A stretch of DNA of 64,000 nucleotides from Nonomuraea helvata (GCF_039535785.1 NZ_BAAAXV010000009.1:496001-560000); one strand, 5' to 3'; positions 7,063 through 15,890 are shown, counted from the stretch's first letter. Numbers and translations are program-made. Notes: a model not told the origin generated them from the letters alone.

Positions 7063-7689
7063 ATCGAGGACACTGGCGAGGTGGTCCCGTTGCGCCCCGA
7101 GATCACGACGGTCGGGAGGGGCCGGGGAGTCGACATCCGGCTCACCGATCCCAGCGTGTCCCGGCTCCATGCCGAGTTCGTCAGACGAGGACCCTACCTG
7201 TACGTCGTCGACCTGGGTCTGTCCAGGAACGGCACGCGGGTGAACGGCAGGCCGATCGCCCGGAGGGTCCTTGACGACGGCGACGTCGTCTCGTTCGGCG
7301 CGGCGCGGGGTCGCATCGGTGGAGTCCCCCGTGAGGACTTCACCCCTGAGGTCGAGCTGCGCAGGGCGGCGGCGCCCGAGCTGACCAGACGCGAGGTCGA
7401 CGTGCTCACCTCGCTCTGCAGGCCGGCGCTGTCGGACGAGGCGTTCGTCGCTCCGGCGACCGCACGCGAGATCGCCGACGACCTGGTCGTGACCGAGGCC
7501 GCGGTCAAGCAGCATCTGCTGCGGCTCTACCAGAAGTTCAGGATCCCCGAGGGCACCAACCGGCGCACGCGCCTCGCCAACGAGGTCGTCGCGCTCGGTC
7601 TGGTACGCCCGACCCCCGTGGTGCCACCACAGCGGTCGTCGGGCACCTCGACCGAGCAGCCATCGGCGGCTGGGCGAAGGGCATCTTGA
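7042..7689 (+). CDS. FHA-domain protein with C-terminal helix-turn-helix
   Basis: The 215-aa product begins with an FHA fold (about residues 18-85): TVGRGRGVDIRL, SVSRLHAEF and LSRNGTRVNGR carry the Arg, Ser, His and Asn residues that bind phosphothreonine. Residues 112-185 form a LuxR/sigma-like helical DNA-binding region (LTRREVDVLTSL; TAREIADDLVVTEAAVKQHL). The tail is Pro/Ser-rich. The combination suggests a regulator whose DNA binding or partner choice depends on Ser/Thr phosphorylation by a kinase elsewhere. The GTG at 7042 has GGGGAGG about 8 nt upstream. It is monocistronic and ends before two strong hairpins. Confidence 0.85.
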   Translation: MEGPFIRIEDTGEVVPLRPEITTVGRGRGVDIRLTDPSVSRLHAEFVRRGPYLYVVDLGLSRNGTRVNGRPIARRVLDDGDVVSFGAARGRIGGVPREDFTPEVELRRAAAPELTRREVDVLTSLCRPALSDEAFVAPATAREIADDLVVTEAAVKQHLLRLYQKFRIPEGTNRRTRLANEVVALGLVRPTPVVPPQRSSGTSTEQPSAAGRRAS

Positions 7690-7746
7690 GGACGGGCTTC
7701 TTCAGGAACGGTTCTTAGGGACCGGGTCGCGACCGGGGCTTCGGCG

Positions 7747-7773
7747 AGGGGTTCCGGCAGCGTCGGAACCCCT
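7747..7773. terminator. Hairpin terminator after the FHA gene
   Basis: AGGGGTTCCG at 7747-7756 pairs perfectly with CGGAACCCCT at 7764-7773 around a 7-nt loop. There is no U-tract, as is common in actinobacteria. Confidence 0.75.
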
Positions 7774-7818
7774 GGTGCAACCACCGTGCCCCCGCAAAAT
7801 TCACGGGCGGCGGGCAGG

Positions 7819-7845
7819 TCGCCGGCCGGGAGAACCGGCCGGCGA
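7819..7845. terminator. Second hairpin between convergent genes
   Basis: TCGCCGGCCGG (7819-7829) and CCGGCCGGCGA (7835-7845) form a perfect 11-bp stem with a 5-nt loop. It lies 46 bp from the stop of the convergent hydrolase gene and probably terminates that transcript. A 13-bp repeat GCGCTCTCAGATC (7862-7874, 7885-7897) follows, the second copy covering the hydrolase stop codon. Confidence 0.75.
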
Positions 7846-7890
7846 CGCGAGCAGGCGTAGCGCGCTCTCAGATCCAGGCGCAGTGCGCTC

Positions 7891-9423
7891 TCAGATCACC
7901 CTGAAGCCGTTGCTCGGCTTGCTGGTCCGGTTGGCCCGGTCCACCGCCACCACGTAGTAGTGGTCGCCGCGCTTCCCGTCGGGGTCCGTCCAGCGGACCT
8001 GACGGTCGCCGGGCACGATCGCGACGAGGTTGCGCGCGTCGGCGAACGCCTCCAGGGAGGCGTGCCCGTCGAAGCGGAAGATCGCGAACAGGAACGGCTC
8101 CTTCCTGCCGGTGGCCACGGCCCGCACCTCGACCCCGCCGGAGCGGCGCAGCGCGTACGCCAGCACGGGCCGGTGCGGCGGCTCGCCGTCCGCCAGCCTG
8201 TGCAGCACGGGAGCGAGCGCCGGCCGCTGGTAGTGGTCGTTGACGGCGGTCGTGATGGAGCCGATCCTGTCGACCTTGACGTCGTTGGCGTTGTACCAGA
8301 TGTCGCCGCCGACCTCGGGGTGGTCCCGGTTGAGGGTCAGGTGACTGGACAGCTCGCCGGGGGCCTGCCACTGGGCCGCCTGCGCCGGGTCGCCCGCCTT
8401 GTAGGCGGCCTGGCCGATCCAGAGCTGGGTGTTCGTGCCGCTCGCCACGTCCGACCACCAGGGGACAAGCTTGGAGTAGTCGGCCGGCGGCTGCCCGATG
8501 TACCAGTAGAGCTGCGGCGCGATGTAGTCGAGCCAGCCCTTCTTGACCCAGCCGCGGGTGTCGGCGTGCAGGCCGTCGTACGACTGGCCGCCGCTGGTCT
8601 CGGACCCGAGCGGGTCGCTGGCCTTGTTGCGCCAGATGCCCGACGGGCTGATGCCCCACGCGATGTCCGGCTTGGCCTGGAGGACCCGCTGCTGCATCTC
8701 CTGGACCATGAGGTCGACGTTGTTGCGCCGCCAGGAGGCCAGGTCGGGGAAGCCGGCGCCGTACTTGGCGAACGCGGCACTGTCGTCGAAGGCCGTGGTG
8801 TTGGTCGGGTAGAAGTAGTCGTCGAAGTGCAGGCCGTCGATGTCATAGCGGGTGACCGCGTCCATCATCGCGTCCTGGCAGAACTTCCGCACCTCCGGCA
8901 GGCCCGGGTTGTAGTAGAGCTTGCCGCCGAACGGCAGGATCCAGTCGGGGTGCTTGCGCCCGGGGTGGTCGGGGTGCAGCTTGGCGGGGTCGGCCTGCAT
9001 CGAGACGCGGTACGGGTTGAACCAGGCATGGAAGGCCAGGCCGCGCTTGTGCGTCTCCTCCACGGCGAACCCGAGCGGGTCGTAGCCGGGGTTCTGCCCC
9101 TGGGTGCCGGTCAGGTACTGTGACCAGGGCTCGAACGGCGACGGCCAGAACGCGTCCGCGGTCGGCCTGATCTGCACGAACACCGAGTTGAGCTTGCGCT
9201 GCTGAGCCACGTCCAGCCAGGCGAGATACTCGGCTTTCTGCTGCTCCGCGGTCAGCCCAGGCTTCGAGGGCCAGTTGATGTTGACCACGGAGGCGATCCA
9301 CATGCCGCGCATCTGGTGCAGCGGCGGAACGTAGTCCGCCGCCTCTGCTAACGCGGGCAGCGGGACGGCGACGGAGGCGGCGGCGAGCGCGAGACCCTTG
9401 AGGAGAGTCCTTCTGCTGGGCAT
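7891..9423 (-). CDS. Exported glycoside-hydrolase-like GHL10 (DUF187) protein
   Basis: The 510-aa product starts with a twin-arginine-type signal (SRRTLLKGLALAAA, cleavage near ALAEA at about 25). The main domain (about 35-400) is the GHL10/DUF187 family, a TIM barrel: MRGMWIASVVNINWP, VFVQIRPTADAFWPS, FHAWFNPYR, DGLHFDDYFYP and IAPQLYWYIG are its hallmark blocks, with acidic residues of DGLHFDDYF as likely catalytic groups. The C-terminal 110 residues resemble an Fn3-like accessory domain. E. coli DigH (YddW) of this family acts on denuded peptidoglycan, so a role in wall glycan turnover is plausible, and the neighbouring NagZ-like and MurR-like genes support it. The exact substrate is not shown by the sequence. 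Confidence 0.87.
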   Translation of the reverse strand: MPSRRTLLKGLALAAASVAVPLPALAEAADYVPPLHQMRGMWIASVVNINWPSKPGLTAEQQKAEYLAWLDVAQQRKLNSVFVQIRPTADAFWPSPFEPWSQYLTGTQGQNPGYDPLGFAVEETHKRGLAFHAWFNPYRVSMQADPAKLHPDHPGRKHPDWILPFGGKLYYNPGLPEVRKFCQDAMMDAVTRYDIDGLHFDDYFYPTNTTAFDDSAAFAKYGAGFPDLASWRRNNVDLMVQEMQQRVLQAKPDIAWGISPSGIWRNKASDPLGSETSGGQSYDGLHADTRGWVKKGWLDYIAPQLYWYIGQPPADYSKLVPWWSDVASGTNTQLWIGQAAYKAGDPAQAAQWQAPGELSSHLTLNRDHPEVGGDIWYNANDVKVDRIGSITTAVNDHYQRPALAPVLHRLADGEPPHRPVLAYALRRSGGVEVRAVATGRKEPFLFAIFRFDGHASLEAFADARNLVAIVPGDRQVRWTDPDGKRGDHYYVVAVDRANRTSKPSNGFRVI

Positions 9424-9511
9424 TGGGGGGTGGCCTCTCGAAAGTGGTTGTATCGAAGGCGACGATGACAGAAAATTACCTTCAGATCAACAACCGTGAA
9501 GGAAAATGCCG

Positions 9512-10948
9512 ATGAGCGGTGACCTGTCCAGACTGGCGATGACCGTGCTGCATCCAGGGTACGAGGGGGTCTCCACTCCCGACTGGCTGCGGCGCGCCCT
9601 GGGCGAAGGTCTCGGCGGGGTCGTCCTGTTCTCCCGCAACGCCATCGACGCACAGCTCGTACGGCACATACGCGCCGAGAACCCGGCGGCCGTCATCGCC
9701 ATCGACGAGGAGGGCGGCACGGTCACCCGCCTGGAGGTCCAGGACGGCAGCTCCTTTCCCGGCAGCCGGGCGCTGGGCGTGGTGGACGACGTGGCGCTCA
9801 CCGAGCGGGTGGGCCGCCAGATCGGCAGGATGCTCGCGGAGCTGGACATCACGCTCAACTACGCGCCAGACGCCGACGTGAACTCCAACCCGGCCAACCC
9901 GGTCATCGGCGTCCGTTCGTTCGGCCCCTCCCCCGAGCTGGTCTCCCGCCACACGGTCGCGTACGTGAACGGCGTGCAGGGCGCGGGCGTGGCCGCGTGC
10001 GCCAAGCACTTCCCCGGCCACGGCGACACGGTCACCGACTCCCACCTGGCGCTGCCGACCGTGCACGCCTCCCGCGAGGTGCTCTTCTCGCGCGACCTCC
10101 CGCCGTTCCGGGCCGCGATCGACGCCGGGGTGCGCGCTGTCATGTCGGGCCACCTGCTCATTCCCGCTCTCGATCCGTCGATGCCGGCGACGCTGAGCCG
10201 TACCGCGATGACCGAGCTCCTCAGGGGCGAGCTCGGCTTCGACGGCATGCTCGTCACCGACTCGATCGACATGCAGGCGGTGGCCGCCATGTTCGGCCCC
10301 GGCGAGATCGCGGTGCGAGCGCTGAACGCGGGCGTGGACGCCATCTGCGTGGGGCAGGGCTCCGAGGAGATCGTGTACGAGATGCGCGACGCGATCGTCG
10401 CCGCCGTGCGCTCCGGGGAACTGCCCGAGGAGCGGCTCGCCGAGGCGGCCGCGAGGGTGCTGGCGCTCTCCGAGTGGTACGGCGCGCAGGCGGCGCTGCG
10501 CGACAAGGCCAGGGGCGACGTGGACGAGAGCGTGGGCCTGGCGGCGGCCAGGGCGGCGCTGACCACCTCGGGCACCGCCACCCTGGACCGGGCGCCGCTG
10601 GTGGTCGAGGTCAACACCCGCTTCAGCAAGGCCGTCGACGCCGCCACGCCGACCGGCATCACGGCGGCGCTCACCGCCCTGCTGCCGAACACGGCACGCC
10701 TGCAGCTGGACACCTCGGGAGAGCTGCCGGATCTCGCGAGCGACGAACGGCCGGTCGTGCTGGTGGTGCACGACGCAGCCCGGCACGATTGGGTGCGCTC
10801 GACGGTGACCAGGGCCCTGGCGATGCGGCCCGACGCGATCGTGGTGGACACCGGCGTGCCCGCGCCCCCGGGTGCGGCCGTACACGTGGCCACTCACGGG
10901 ATCTCCCGCGTGTCCGCGCAGGCCGCGGCCGAATGGCTGACTCAGTGA
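9512..10948 (+). CDS. nagZ: Beta-N-acetylhexosaminidase, GH3 (NagZ-like)
   Basis: The product (478 aa) removes beta-linked GlcNAc, typically from muropeptides or chitooligosaccharides. GH3 motifs are clear: AIDEEGGTVTRL at about 63-74, KHFPGHGDT at about 165-173 with the Asp-Ser-His dyad loop (DSH, about 176-178) that serves as acid/base in NagZ enzymes, and the nucleophile Asp250 in LVTDSIDM. A C-terminal part after about 340 (VVEVNTRF) extends beyond the minimal NagZ barrel. No signal peptide is visible, so it is cytoplasmic. I choose the ATG at 9512, 9 nt after GAAGGA; the ATG at 9506 is too close to it. It is divergent from the exported GHL10 gene and overlaps the RpiR gene by 16 nt. Confidence 0.92.
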   Translation: MSGDLSRLAMTVLHPGYEGVSTPDWLRRALGEGLGGVVLFSRNAIDAQLVRHIRAENPAAVIAIDEEGGTVTRLEVQDGSSFPGSRALGVVDDVALTERVGRQIGRMLAELDITLNYAPDADVNSNPANPVIGVRSFGPSPELVSRHTVAYVNGVQGAGVAACAKHFPGHGDTVTDSHLALPTVHASREVLFSRDLPPFRAAIDAGVRAVMSGHLLIPALDPSMPATLSRTAMTELLRGELGFDGMLVTDSIDMQAVAAMFGPGEIAVRALNAGVDAICVGQGSEEIVYEMRDAIVAAVRSGELPEERLAEAAARVLALSEWYGAQAALRDKARGDVDESVGLAAARAALTTSGTATLDRAPLVVEVNTRFSKAVDAATPTGITAALTALLPNTARLQLDTSGELPDLASDERPVVLVVHDAARHDWVRSTVTRALAMRPDAIVVDTGVPAPPGAAVHVATHGISRVSAQAAAEWLTQ

Positions 10949-11805
10949 CCGCCGAACCCGCCAACCCGGTCGCCGCCGTACGCGCCGTGCTGCCGTCGCT
11001 CACGCCGGCGGCGCAGGGCATCGCCCGCATCATCCTGGACGATCCCGGGCTGGTGGTGCGGAGCACGATCACCGAGTTCAGCGCGGTCTCCGGGACGAGC
11101 GAGGCCACCATCGTCCGGACCGCCCGCGCGCTGGGCTTCTCGGGGTACTCCCAGATGCGCTTCGCGCTGGCGGCGGCCGTGGCCAAGGAGCCGGAGCGGC
11201 TCGTGCCCGGCGACCTCGCGCCCGACGACCCGCTGACGGACGTGATCGCCAAGGTGGCGCGGGCCGAGTCCGAGGCGCTGGCCGACACCGCCGCGCAGCT
11301 CGATCCCGATCAGCTGGGCGAGGTGGTCAAGGCGATCTCGCTGGCGCGGCGGGTGGACGTGTACGGGGTCGCGGCCTCCGGGCTTGTGGCGGCGGACATG
11401 TCGCAGAAGCTGCTGCGGATCGGGCTGTCGAGCCATCCGTTCAGCGACGCGCACCTGGCTCTGACCAGCGCCGCGCTGCTCCGGGAAGGGGACGTGGCCG
11501 TCGCGATCAGCTGCAGCGGTGAGACGCCTGACGTGCTGGTGCCCGCTCGGACGGCCGCCGAGACCGGGGCGTTGATCGTGGCGATCACCAACAACCCGCG
11601 GTCCTCGCTGGCCGAGCTGGCGGACCACACGCTGGTGTCGGCGGGCCGGGAGACGGCCTTCCGGCCGGGGGCGCTGGCCAGCCGGATCAGCCAGCTGCTG
11701 ATCGTGGACTGCATTTTCGTGGGGCTGGCGCAGCGGACGTACGACTCGGCCGACGCCGCCATCCGCGCGACCCGCGAGGCCACGGACCGCTACCGCAACC
11801 GCTGA
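10933..11805 (+). CDS. RpiR-family regulator with SIS domain (MurR-like)
   Basis: The 290-aa product has an N-terminal HTH_6 domain (about 10-85; SEATIVRTARALGFSGYSQM is the recognition part) and a C-terminal sugar-isomerase SIS domain (about 125-260; VYGVAASGLVA, AISCSGETPDVL and AITNNPRSSLAELAD bind a phosphosugar). Such regulators sense amino-sugar phosphates such as MurNAc-6-P or GlcNAc-6-P. The start overlaps the end of nagZ, so the two are translationally linked, and the regulator presumably controls this hydrolase unit. An in-frame GTG at 10945 is an alternative start. No murQ etherase is present in the window. Confidence 0.9.
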   Translation: MADSVTAEPANPVAAVRAVLPSLTPAAQGIARIILDDPGLVVRSTITEFSAVSGTSEATIVRTARALGFSGYSQMRFALAAAVAKEPERLVPGDLAPDDPLTDVIAKVARAESEALADTAAQLDPDQLGEVVKAISLARRVDVYGVAASGLVAADMSQKLLRIGLSSHPFSDAHLALTSAALLREGDVAVAISCSGETPDVLVPARTAAETGALIVAITNNPRSSLAELADHTLVSAGRETAFRPGALASRISQLLIVDCIFVGLAQRTYDSADAAIRATREATDRYRNR

Positions 11806-11918
11806 CTCTTCCCGCCGTCGGTGGTTGCTGTCCCCCCGGAGGGAGAGGGTGCGGAAGGACGCCACGCCGACGCCAACGTGCCCACCATCAGGGGGACGGG
11901 GCGCGGGCAAGAGGCCGG

Positions 11919-12689
11919 TCAGGCGCGGGCGGCCGACAGGGCCGCGAGGTCGGCTTCGATCTTGGCGGCCGTGGCCAGCAGCGGGGGCAGCAGGTCGCGC
12001 CGGGCCGCCTGGAGAGTCGTGCGGCTGGCGTGGGTCGAGACGTTCACCGCGGCCACCGTACGGCCGGACCGGTCGCGGATGGGCGCGGCGATCGAGCGGA
12101 GCCCCTCCTCCAGCTCCTGGTCCACCATCGCCCACCCCCGCCCGCGCACCTTGCCCAGCTCCGCGCGCAACGCCGCGGGCAGCACGATCGTGTGGGAGGT
12201 GAGCCGGCGCAGCGAGGCGCGCTCCAGATAGGCGTCCAGCGAGTCCGGTGGGAGGGCGGCGAGCAGCACCCGCCCCATCGACGTGCAGTAGGCCGGGAAC
12301 CGGGTCCCGATACTGATCGTCACGCGCATGATCCGGGCCGTCGCCACCCGGGCCACGTACACGACGTCCTCCCCGTCCAGCACCGCGACCGAGGCCGACT
12401 CGTGCACCTCGGCGGCGAGGCGTTCCAGGTGGGGATCGGCGACCTGGGGCAGCGACAGGCTCGACAGGTACGCGTACCCCAGCTCGAGCACCCGGGGCGT
12501 GAGCGCGAACAGCCGCCCGTCGCTGCGCACGTATCCCAGGTCCTCGAGCGTGAGCAGGAACCGCCGGGCCGTCGCCCTGCTCAGCCCGGTCGCGCGGGCC
12601 ACCTGGCTGAGCGTCAGCTCGGGCTCGGCGGCGCTGAAGGCCCGGATCACCGCGAGCCCTCGCGCCAGCGACTGCACGTGATCAGCCAT
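11919..12689 (-). CDS. IclR-family regulator (PcaR/PobR-like)
   Basis: The 256-aa product has the IclR winged-helix domain (about 1-75; LTLSQVARATGLSRATARRF) and the C-terminal effector domain (about 85-250; VAVLDGEDVVYVARV, PAYCTSMGRVLLA, AAVNVSTHASR). The sequence style is that of the PcaU/PobR branch that controls aromatic-acid catabolism. The ATG at 12689 has AAGGGG six nt upstream. It is divergent from the benzoylformate decarboxylase gene across 143 bp, so it most likely regulates that operon. The plus-strand promoter at 12700-12727 begins only 11 bp from its start codon, giving a shared control region. Confidence 0.9.
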   Translation of the reverse strand: MADHVQSLARGLAVIRAFSAAEPELTLSQVARATGLSRATARRFLLTLEDLGYVRSDGRLFALTPRVLELGYAYLSSLSLPQVADPHLERLAAEVHESASVAVLDGEDVVYVARVATARIMRVTISIGTRFPAYCTSMGRVLLAALPPDSLDAYLERASLRRLTSHTIVLPAALRAELGKVRGRGWAMVDQELEEGLRSIAAPIRDRSGRTVAAVNVSTHASRTTLQAARRDLLPPLLATAAKIEADLAALSAARA

Positions 12690-12699
12690 GGTGATCCCC

Positions 12700-12727
12700 T
12701 TGACATGGGCGGGTGAAGGCGTAGGTT
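12700..12727 (+). promoter_or_regulatory. HrdB-type promoter of the benzoylformate decarboxylase operon
   Basis: TTGACA (12700-12705), a 16-bp spacer and TAGGTT (12722-12727) match the actinobacterial housekeeping promoter. Just downstream, TGTTCG (12742-12747) and CGAACA (12772-12777) form an inverted repeat with a 24-bp gap in the transcribed leader, a candidate IclR operator. Confidence 0.75.
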
Positions 12728-12832
12728 CCGCGGTACGGGGCTGTTCGGTCAGAGAATACCTGTGCGCATCGCGAACACATAGGAGTCGCCGTGCGTCGCG
12801 CTCCGGCAGATCAAGCAGGAGAGAGGCGAGCG

Positions 12833-14419
12833 GTGACGACGGTCAGGGACGCCACGTTCGACGTGCTCAGGCGGTACGGGCTGACCACGGTCTTCGGCAA
12901 CCCCGGCTCGACCGAGGTGACGCTGCTGACCGGGCTGCCGGACGACCTGCGTTTCGTGCTCGCCCTCCACGAGGGTTCGGTCGTGGGCATGGCCACGGGG
13001 TGGGCCATCGGGCAGGAGGCGCCCGCGCTGGCCGTCCTGCACACCACGGCGGGGCTGGGTAACGCGGTGGGGGCCGTCGCCACCGCCCGGGTGAACCGGG
13101 TGCCGCTCGTCATCCTGGTCGGGCAGCAGGATCGGCGGCATCTGGCGCTGGAGCCGTTCCTGACCGGGCGGATCCACGGGCTGGCCGGGGATTATCCGGT
13201 CTGGGTGGATCAGCCGGTACGGGCGCAGGACGTGCCTGGGGCGGTGGCGCGGGCCTTTCACGAGGCGACGACCTTCCACGGGCCCGCGCTGGTGGTGGTG
13301 CCGATGGACGACTGGGAGGCGCCCTTCTCAGGGGAGACGGTGGCGGCGCCTGTTCAGGTGATGCGGCCGGTCGCCGTCTCGGACGGGGACCTGGCGCCGC
13401 TGGTGGAGCTGCTGTCCGGGGCCCGGTTCCCGGCGATCGTCGCGGGGGCGAGAGCGGGATGGGAGTCGCTGGTCCTGCTGGCCGAGCGGCTCGGGTGTCC
13501 GGTGTTCCAGGAGCCGTTCGGCGGTCGTGCCGGGTTCCCGCAGGACCATCCGCAGTACGCCGGGGTGCTGCCGGCCGACCGGGGCCGGCTGCGGGAGGCG
13601 CTGGCCCCGCATGACGTGGTGCTGGCCGTGGGGGCGCCGGTGTTCCGGCAGTACCCGTACGCGCCCGGTCCGCTGGTGGCGCCGGGGACGTCGGTCGCTG
13701 TGGTCACGGACGACCCGGCCGAGGCGCATCGGAGCCCGGCCGCCCTGGCCTACCTCGCCTCGCCGTCGGCCGTCTGCGCTAGCCTGGCCGCCCTGCTTCC
13801 CGCCCGGCATCCGGTGGCGCGGCGTTCTGACGTACCCGACGTTCCCGGTCGGCCGGCGGAAGGGCGGCCGTTGCGGGCGGCGCACGTGCTGAAAGAGCTG
13901 GCGCTGCGGCTGCCCGCCGACACCGCGCTGATCGAGGAGACCCCGTCCTCCCGCCCCGACCTGCACCGGCTCGTACCCGCCAGGACCCCGCTCGGCTTCC
14001 TGTCGGCGGCCATGGGCGGGCTGGGGTTCGCCGTGCCCGCCGCGGTCGGCCTGCGGATGGCGCTGCCGGAGCGTCCCGTGGTCGCGGTCGTGGGCGACGG
14101 GTCGGCGCTCTACGGCGTGCACGCGCTCTGGAGCGCCGCGCACTACCGGGTGGGCGCGCTGTTCGTGGTGCTCGCCAACGGCCGGTACGCGATCATGGAC
14201 CGGCTGGCCGACAAGCAGGGCGGCAAGGCGCCGTGGCCGCCGTTCACCGAGGTGGACATGCGCGGCCTGGCGCGGTCGCTGGGCTGCCCGGCCAGGCGGG
14301 TGGACACCTACGACGAGCTGACGGCGGCGCTGGACGAGGTGCTGCCGACGCTCTCCACCCGCGACGAACCGCTGCTGCTCGACGTGACCGTGACCGTGGA
14401 CCCGGATTACCAGCCTTAG
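12833..14419 (+). CDS. mdlC: Benzoylformate decarboxylase-like ThDP enzyme
   Basis: The GTG at 12833 with GGAGAGAGG just upstream gives 528 aa, exactly the length of Pseudomonas MdlC, and the N-terminus aligns without a gap: Ser26 (FGNPGST), the ThDP glutamate Glu47 (ALHEGSV) and His70 (AVLHTTAG) fall at identical numbers. The C-terminal ThDP/Mg motif is VVGDGSALYG. It should decarboxylate a 2-oxo acid such as benzoylformate to the aldehyde, feeding the dehydrogenase gene 10 bp downstream. The second active-site His of MdlC (His281 in FRYHQYDPG) is replaced: here the segment reads FRQYPYAPG, putting Tyr274 at that place. The substrate may therefore differ from benzoylformate. Confidence 0.87.
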   Translation: MTTVRDATFDVLRRYGLTTVFGNPGSTEVTLLTGLPDDLRFVLALHEGSVVGMATGWAIGQEAPALAVLHTTAGLGNAVGAVATARVNRVPLVILVGQQDRRHLALEPFLTGRIHGLAGDYPVWVDQPVRAQDVPGAVARAFHEATTFHGPALVVVPMDDWEAPFSGETVAAPVQVMRPVAVSDGDLAPLVELLSGARFPAIVAGARAGWESLVLLAERLGCPVFQEPFGGRAGFPQDHPQYAGVLPADRGRLREALAPHDVVLAVGAPVFRQYPYAPGPLVAPGTSVAVVTDDPAEAHRSPAALAYLASPSAVCASLAALLPARHPVARRSDVPDVPGRPAEGRPLRAAHVLKELALRLPADTALIEETPSSRPDLHRLVPARTPLGFLSAAMGGLGFAVPAAVGLRMALPERPVVAVVGDGSALYGVHALWSAAHYRVGALFVVLANGRYAIMDRLADKQGGKAPWPPFTEVDMRGLARSLGCPARRVDTYDELTAALDEVLPTLSTRDEPLLLDVTVTVDPDYQP

Positions 14420-14429
14420 GAGGCTCACC

Positions 14430-15890
14430 ATGACGTTCCTCGACCCCAAGATCTGGACGGGATCGGTCTTCGACGGCGGATGGACGGCCTCGCGGGCCGG
14501 TGACGCCCCGGTCATCGAGCCCGCGACCGGCAATGAGCTCGGGCGCGCGGGCACGGCCGGCGCCGATGACGTGGCGGCGGCGGCCGTACGGGCGCGGCAG
14601 GAGCAGCGGGCGTGGGCCGCGACGCCGTACGAGGAGCGGGCGGCGCTGCTGCGGCGGGCCGGGCGGCTGTTCGAGGAGCACGCGCAGGAGATCCAGGAGT
14701 GGATCGTCCGCGAGTCCGGCGGCGTGCCGGGCAAGGCCGGGTTCGAGACGCACGTGGCGGCGCAGGAGTGCTACGAGGCGGCGGCGCTGGCCTCACAGCC
14801 CCTTGGCGAGGTGCTGCCGACGGCCCGCAAGCGGCTCAGTTTCGCGCGGCGGGTGCCGGTCGGGGTGGTGGGGGTGATCGCGCCGTTCAACTTCCCGCTG
14901 ATCCTGGGCATCCGGTCGGTCGCTCCGGCGCTCGCTCTGGGGAACGCGGTCGTGTTCAAGCCGGACCAGCGCACGGCCGTCTGCGGCGGGTTCGCGATCG
15001 CGCGGGTCTTCGAGGAGGCCGGGCTGCCGGACGGGCTGCTGCACGTGCTGCCCGGCGGTCCCGAGGCCGGTCAGGCGCTGGTCGCCGACCCGAACATCCC
15101 CGTGATCTCCTTCACCGGCTCCACCGCCGCCGGGCGCCGGGTCGGCGAGGCCGCGGCGCGCCTGCTCAAGCGGGTCCACCTGGAGCTGGGCGGGAACTCG
15201 GCGCTGGTCGTGTTCGACGACGCCGATCTCGGCCCGGCCGCCTCGGCGGGCGCGTGGGCGTCGTTCTTCCACCAGGGGCAGATCTGCATGACCTCGGGGC
15301 GGCACCTCGTGCACGAGGCCGTGGCCGAGGAGTACGTCGAGCGCCTGGCCGCCAAGGCCGCGGAGCTACCGGTCGGCGACCCCGCCACCGGGCAGGTCGC
15401 GCTCGGGCCGCTCATCGACGCGGGGCAGCGTGACCGGGTGCACCGGCTGGTCACCTCCAGCGTGGAGGCCGGGGCCCGGCTCGCGGCCGGGGGGACGTAC
15501 GAGGGGCTGTTCTACCGGCCCACGGTGCTGGCGGAGGTGCCGGTGACCGCGCCCGCGTACGCGGAGGAGGTGTTCGGGCCGGTGGCGCCGGTGACGACGT
15601 TCTCCACGCTGGAGGAGGCGGCGGCGCTGGCCGCGGACTCCGAGTACGGGCTCTCGCTGGGCATCCTCACCCGCGACGTGATGAAGGGGCTGGCGCTGGC
15701 CGACCTGGTGCCGACGGGGATCGTGCACATCAACGACCAGACCGTGGACGACGAGGCCGTGGCGCCGTTCGGCGGGGTGGGGGCCTCGGGGACGGGGGCC
15801 CGGTTCGGCGGCACCGGGGCGAACGTGGACGCCTTCACGGAGACGCAGTGGGTCACGATGCAGGGGGACATCGCCGCGTACCCGTTCTGA
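14430..15890 (+). CDS. Benzaldehyde dehydrogenase-like aldehyde dehydrogenase
   Basis: The 486-aa product is an NAD(P)-dependent aldehyde dehydrogenase: oxyanion Asn154 in APFNFPLI, nucleotide loop FTGSTAAGRRVG at about 228-239, general base Glu252 in LELGGNS, nucleophile Cys286 in QGQICMTSG. The style is that of the benzaldehyde/vanillin dehydrogenase branch. It would oxidise the aldehyde made by the preceding decarboxylase to the carboxylic acid (benzaldehyde to benzoate if the first enzyme is a true BFD). AGGAGG-type ribosome site in TTAGGAGGCTCACC, which overlaps the upstream stop region, indicates one operon. Mandelate dehydrogenase and racemase genes are not present in the window. Confidence 0.88.
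   Translation: MTFLDPKIWTGSVFDGGWTASRAGDAPVIEPATGNELGRAGTAGADDVAAAAVRARQEQRAWAATPYEERAALLRRAGRLFEEHAQEIQEWIVRESGGVPGKAGFETHVAAQECYEAAALASQPLGEVLPTARKRLSFARRVPVGVVGVIAPFNFPLILGIRSVAPALALGNAVVFKPDQRTAVCGGFAIARVFEEAGLPDGLLHVLPGGPEAGQALVADPNIPVISFTGSTAAGRRVGEAAARLLKRVHLELGGNSALVVFDDADLGPAASAGAWASFFHQGQICMTSGRHLVHEAVAEEYVERLAAKAAELPVGDPATGQVALGPLIDAGQRDRVHRLVTSSVEAGARLAAGGTYEGLFYRPTVLAEVPVTAPAYAEEVFGPVAPVTTFSTLEEAAALAADSEYGLSLGILTRDVMKGLALADLVPTGIVHINDQTVDDEAVAPFGGVGASGTGARFGGTGANVDAFTETQWVTMQGDIAAYPF

Noticed and set aside
9997..10932. Upstream extension of the RpiR frame inside nagZ
   Set aside because: Arg/Ala/Gly-rich shadow of nagZ; HTH domain starts near the ATG at 10933.
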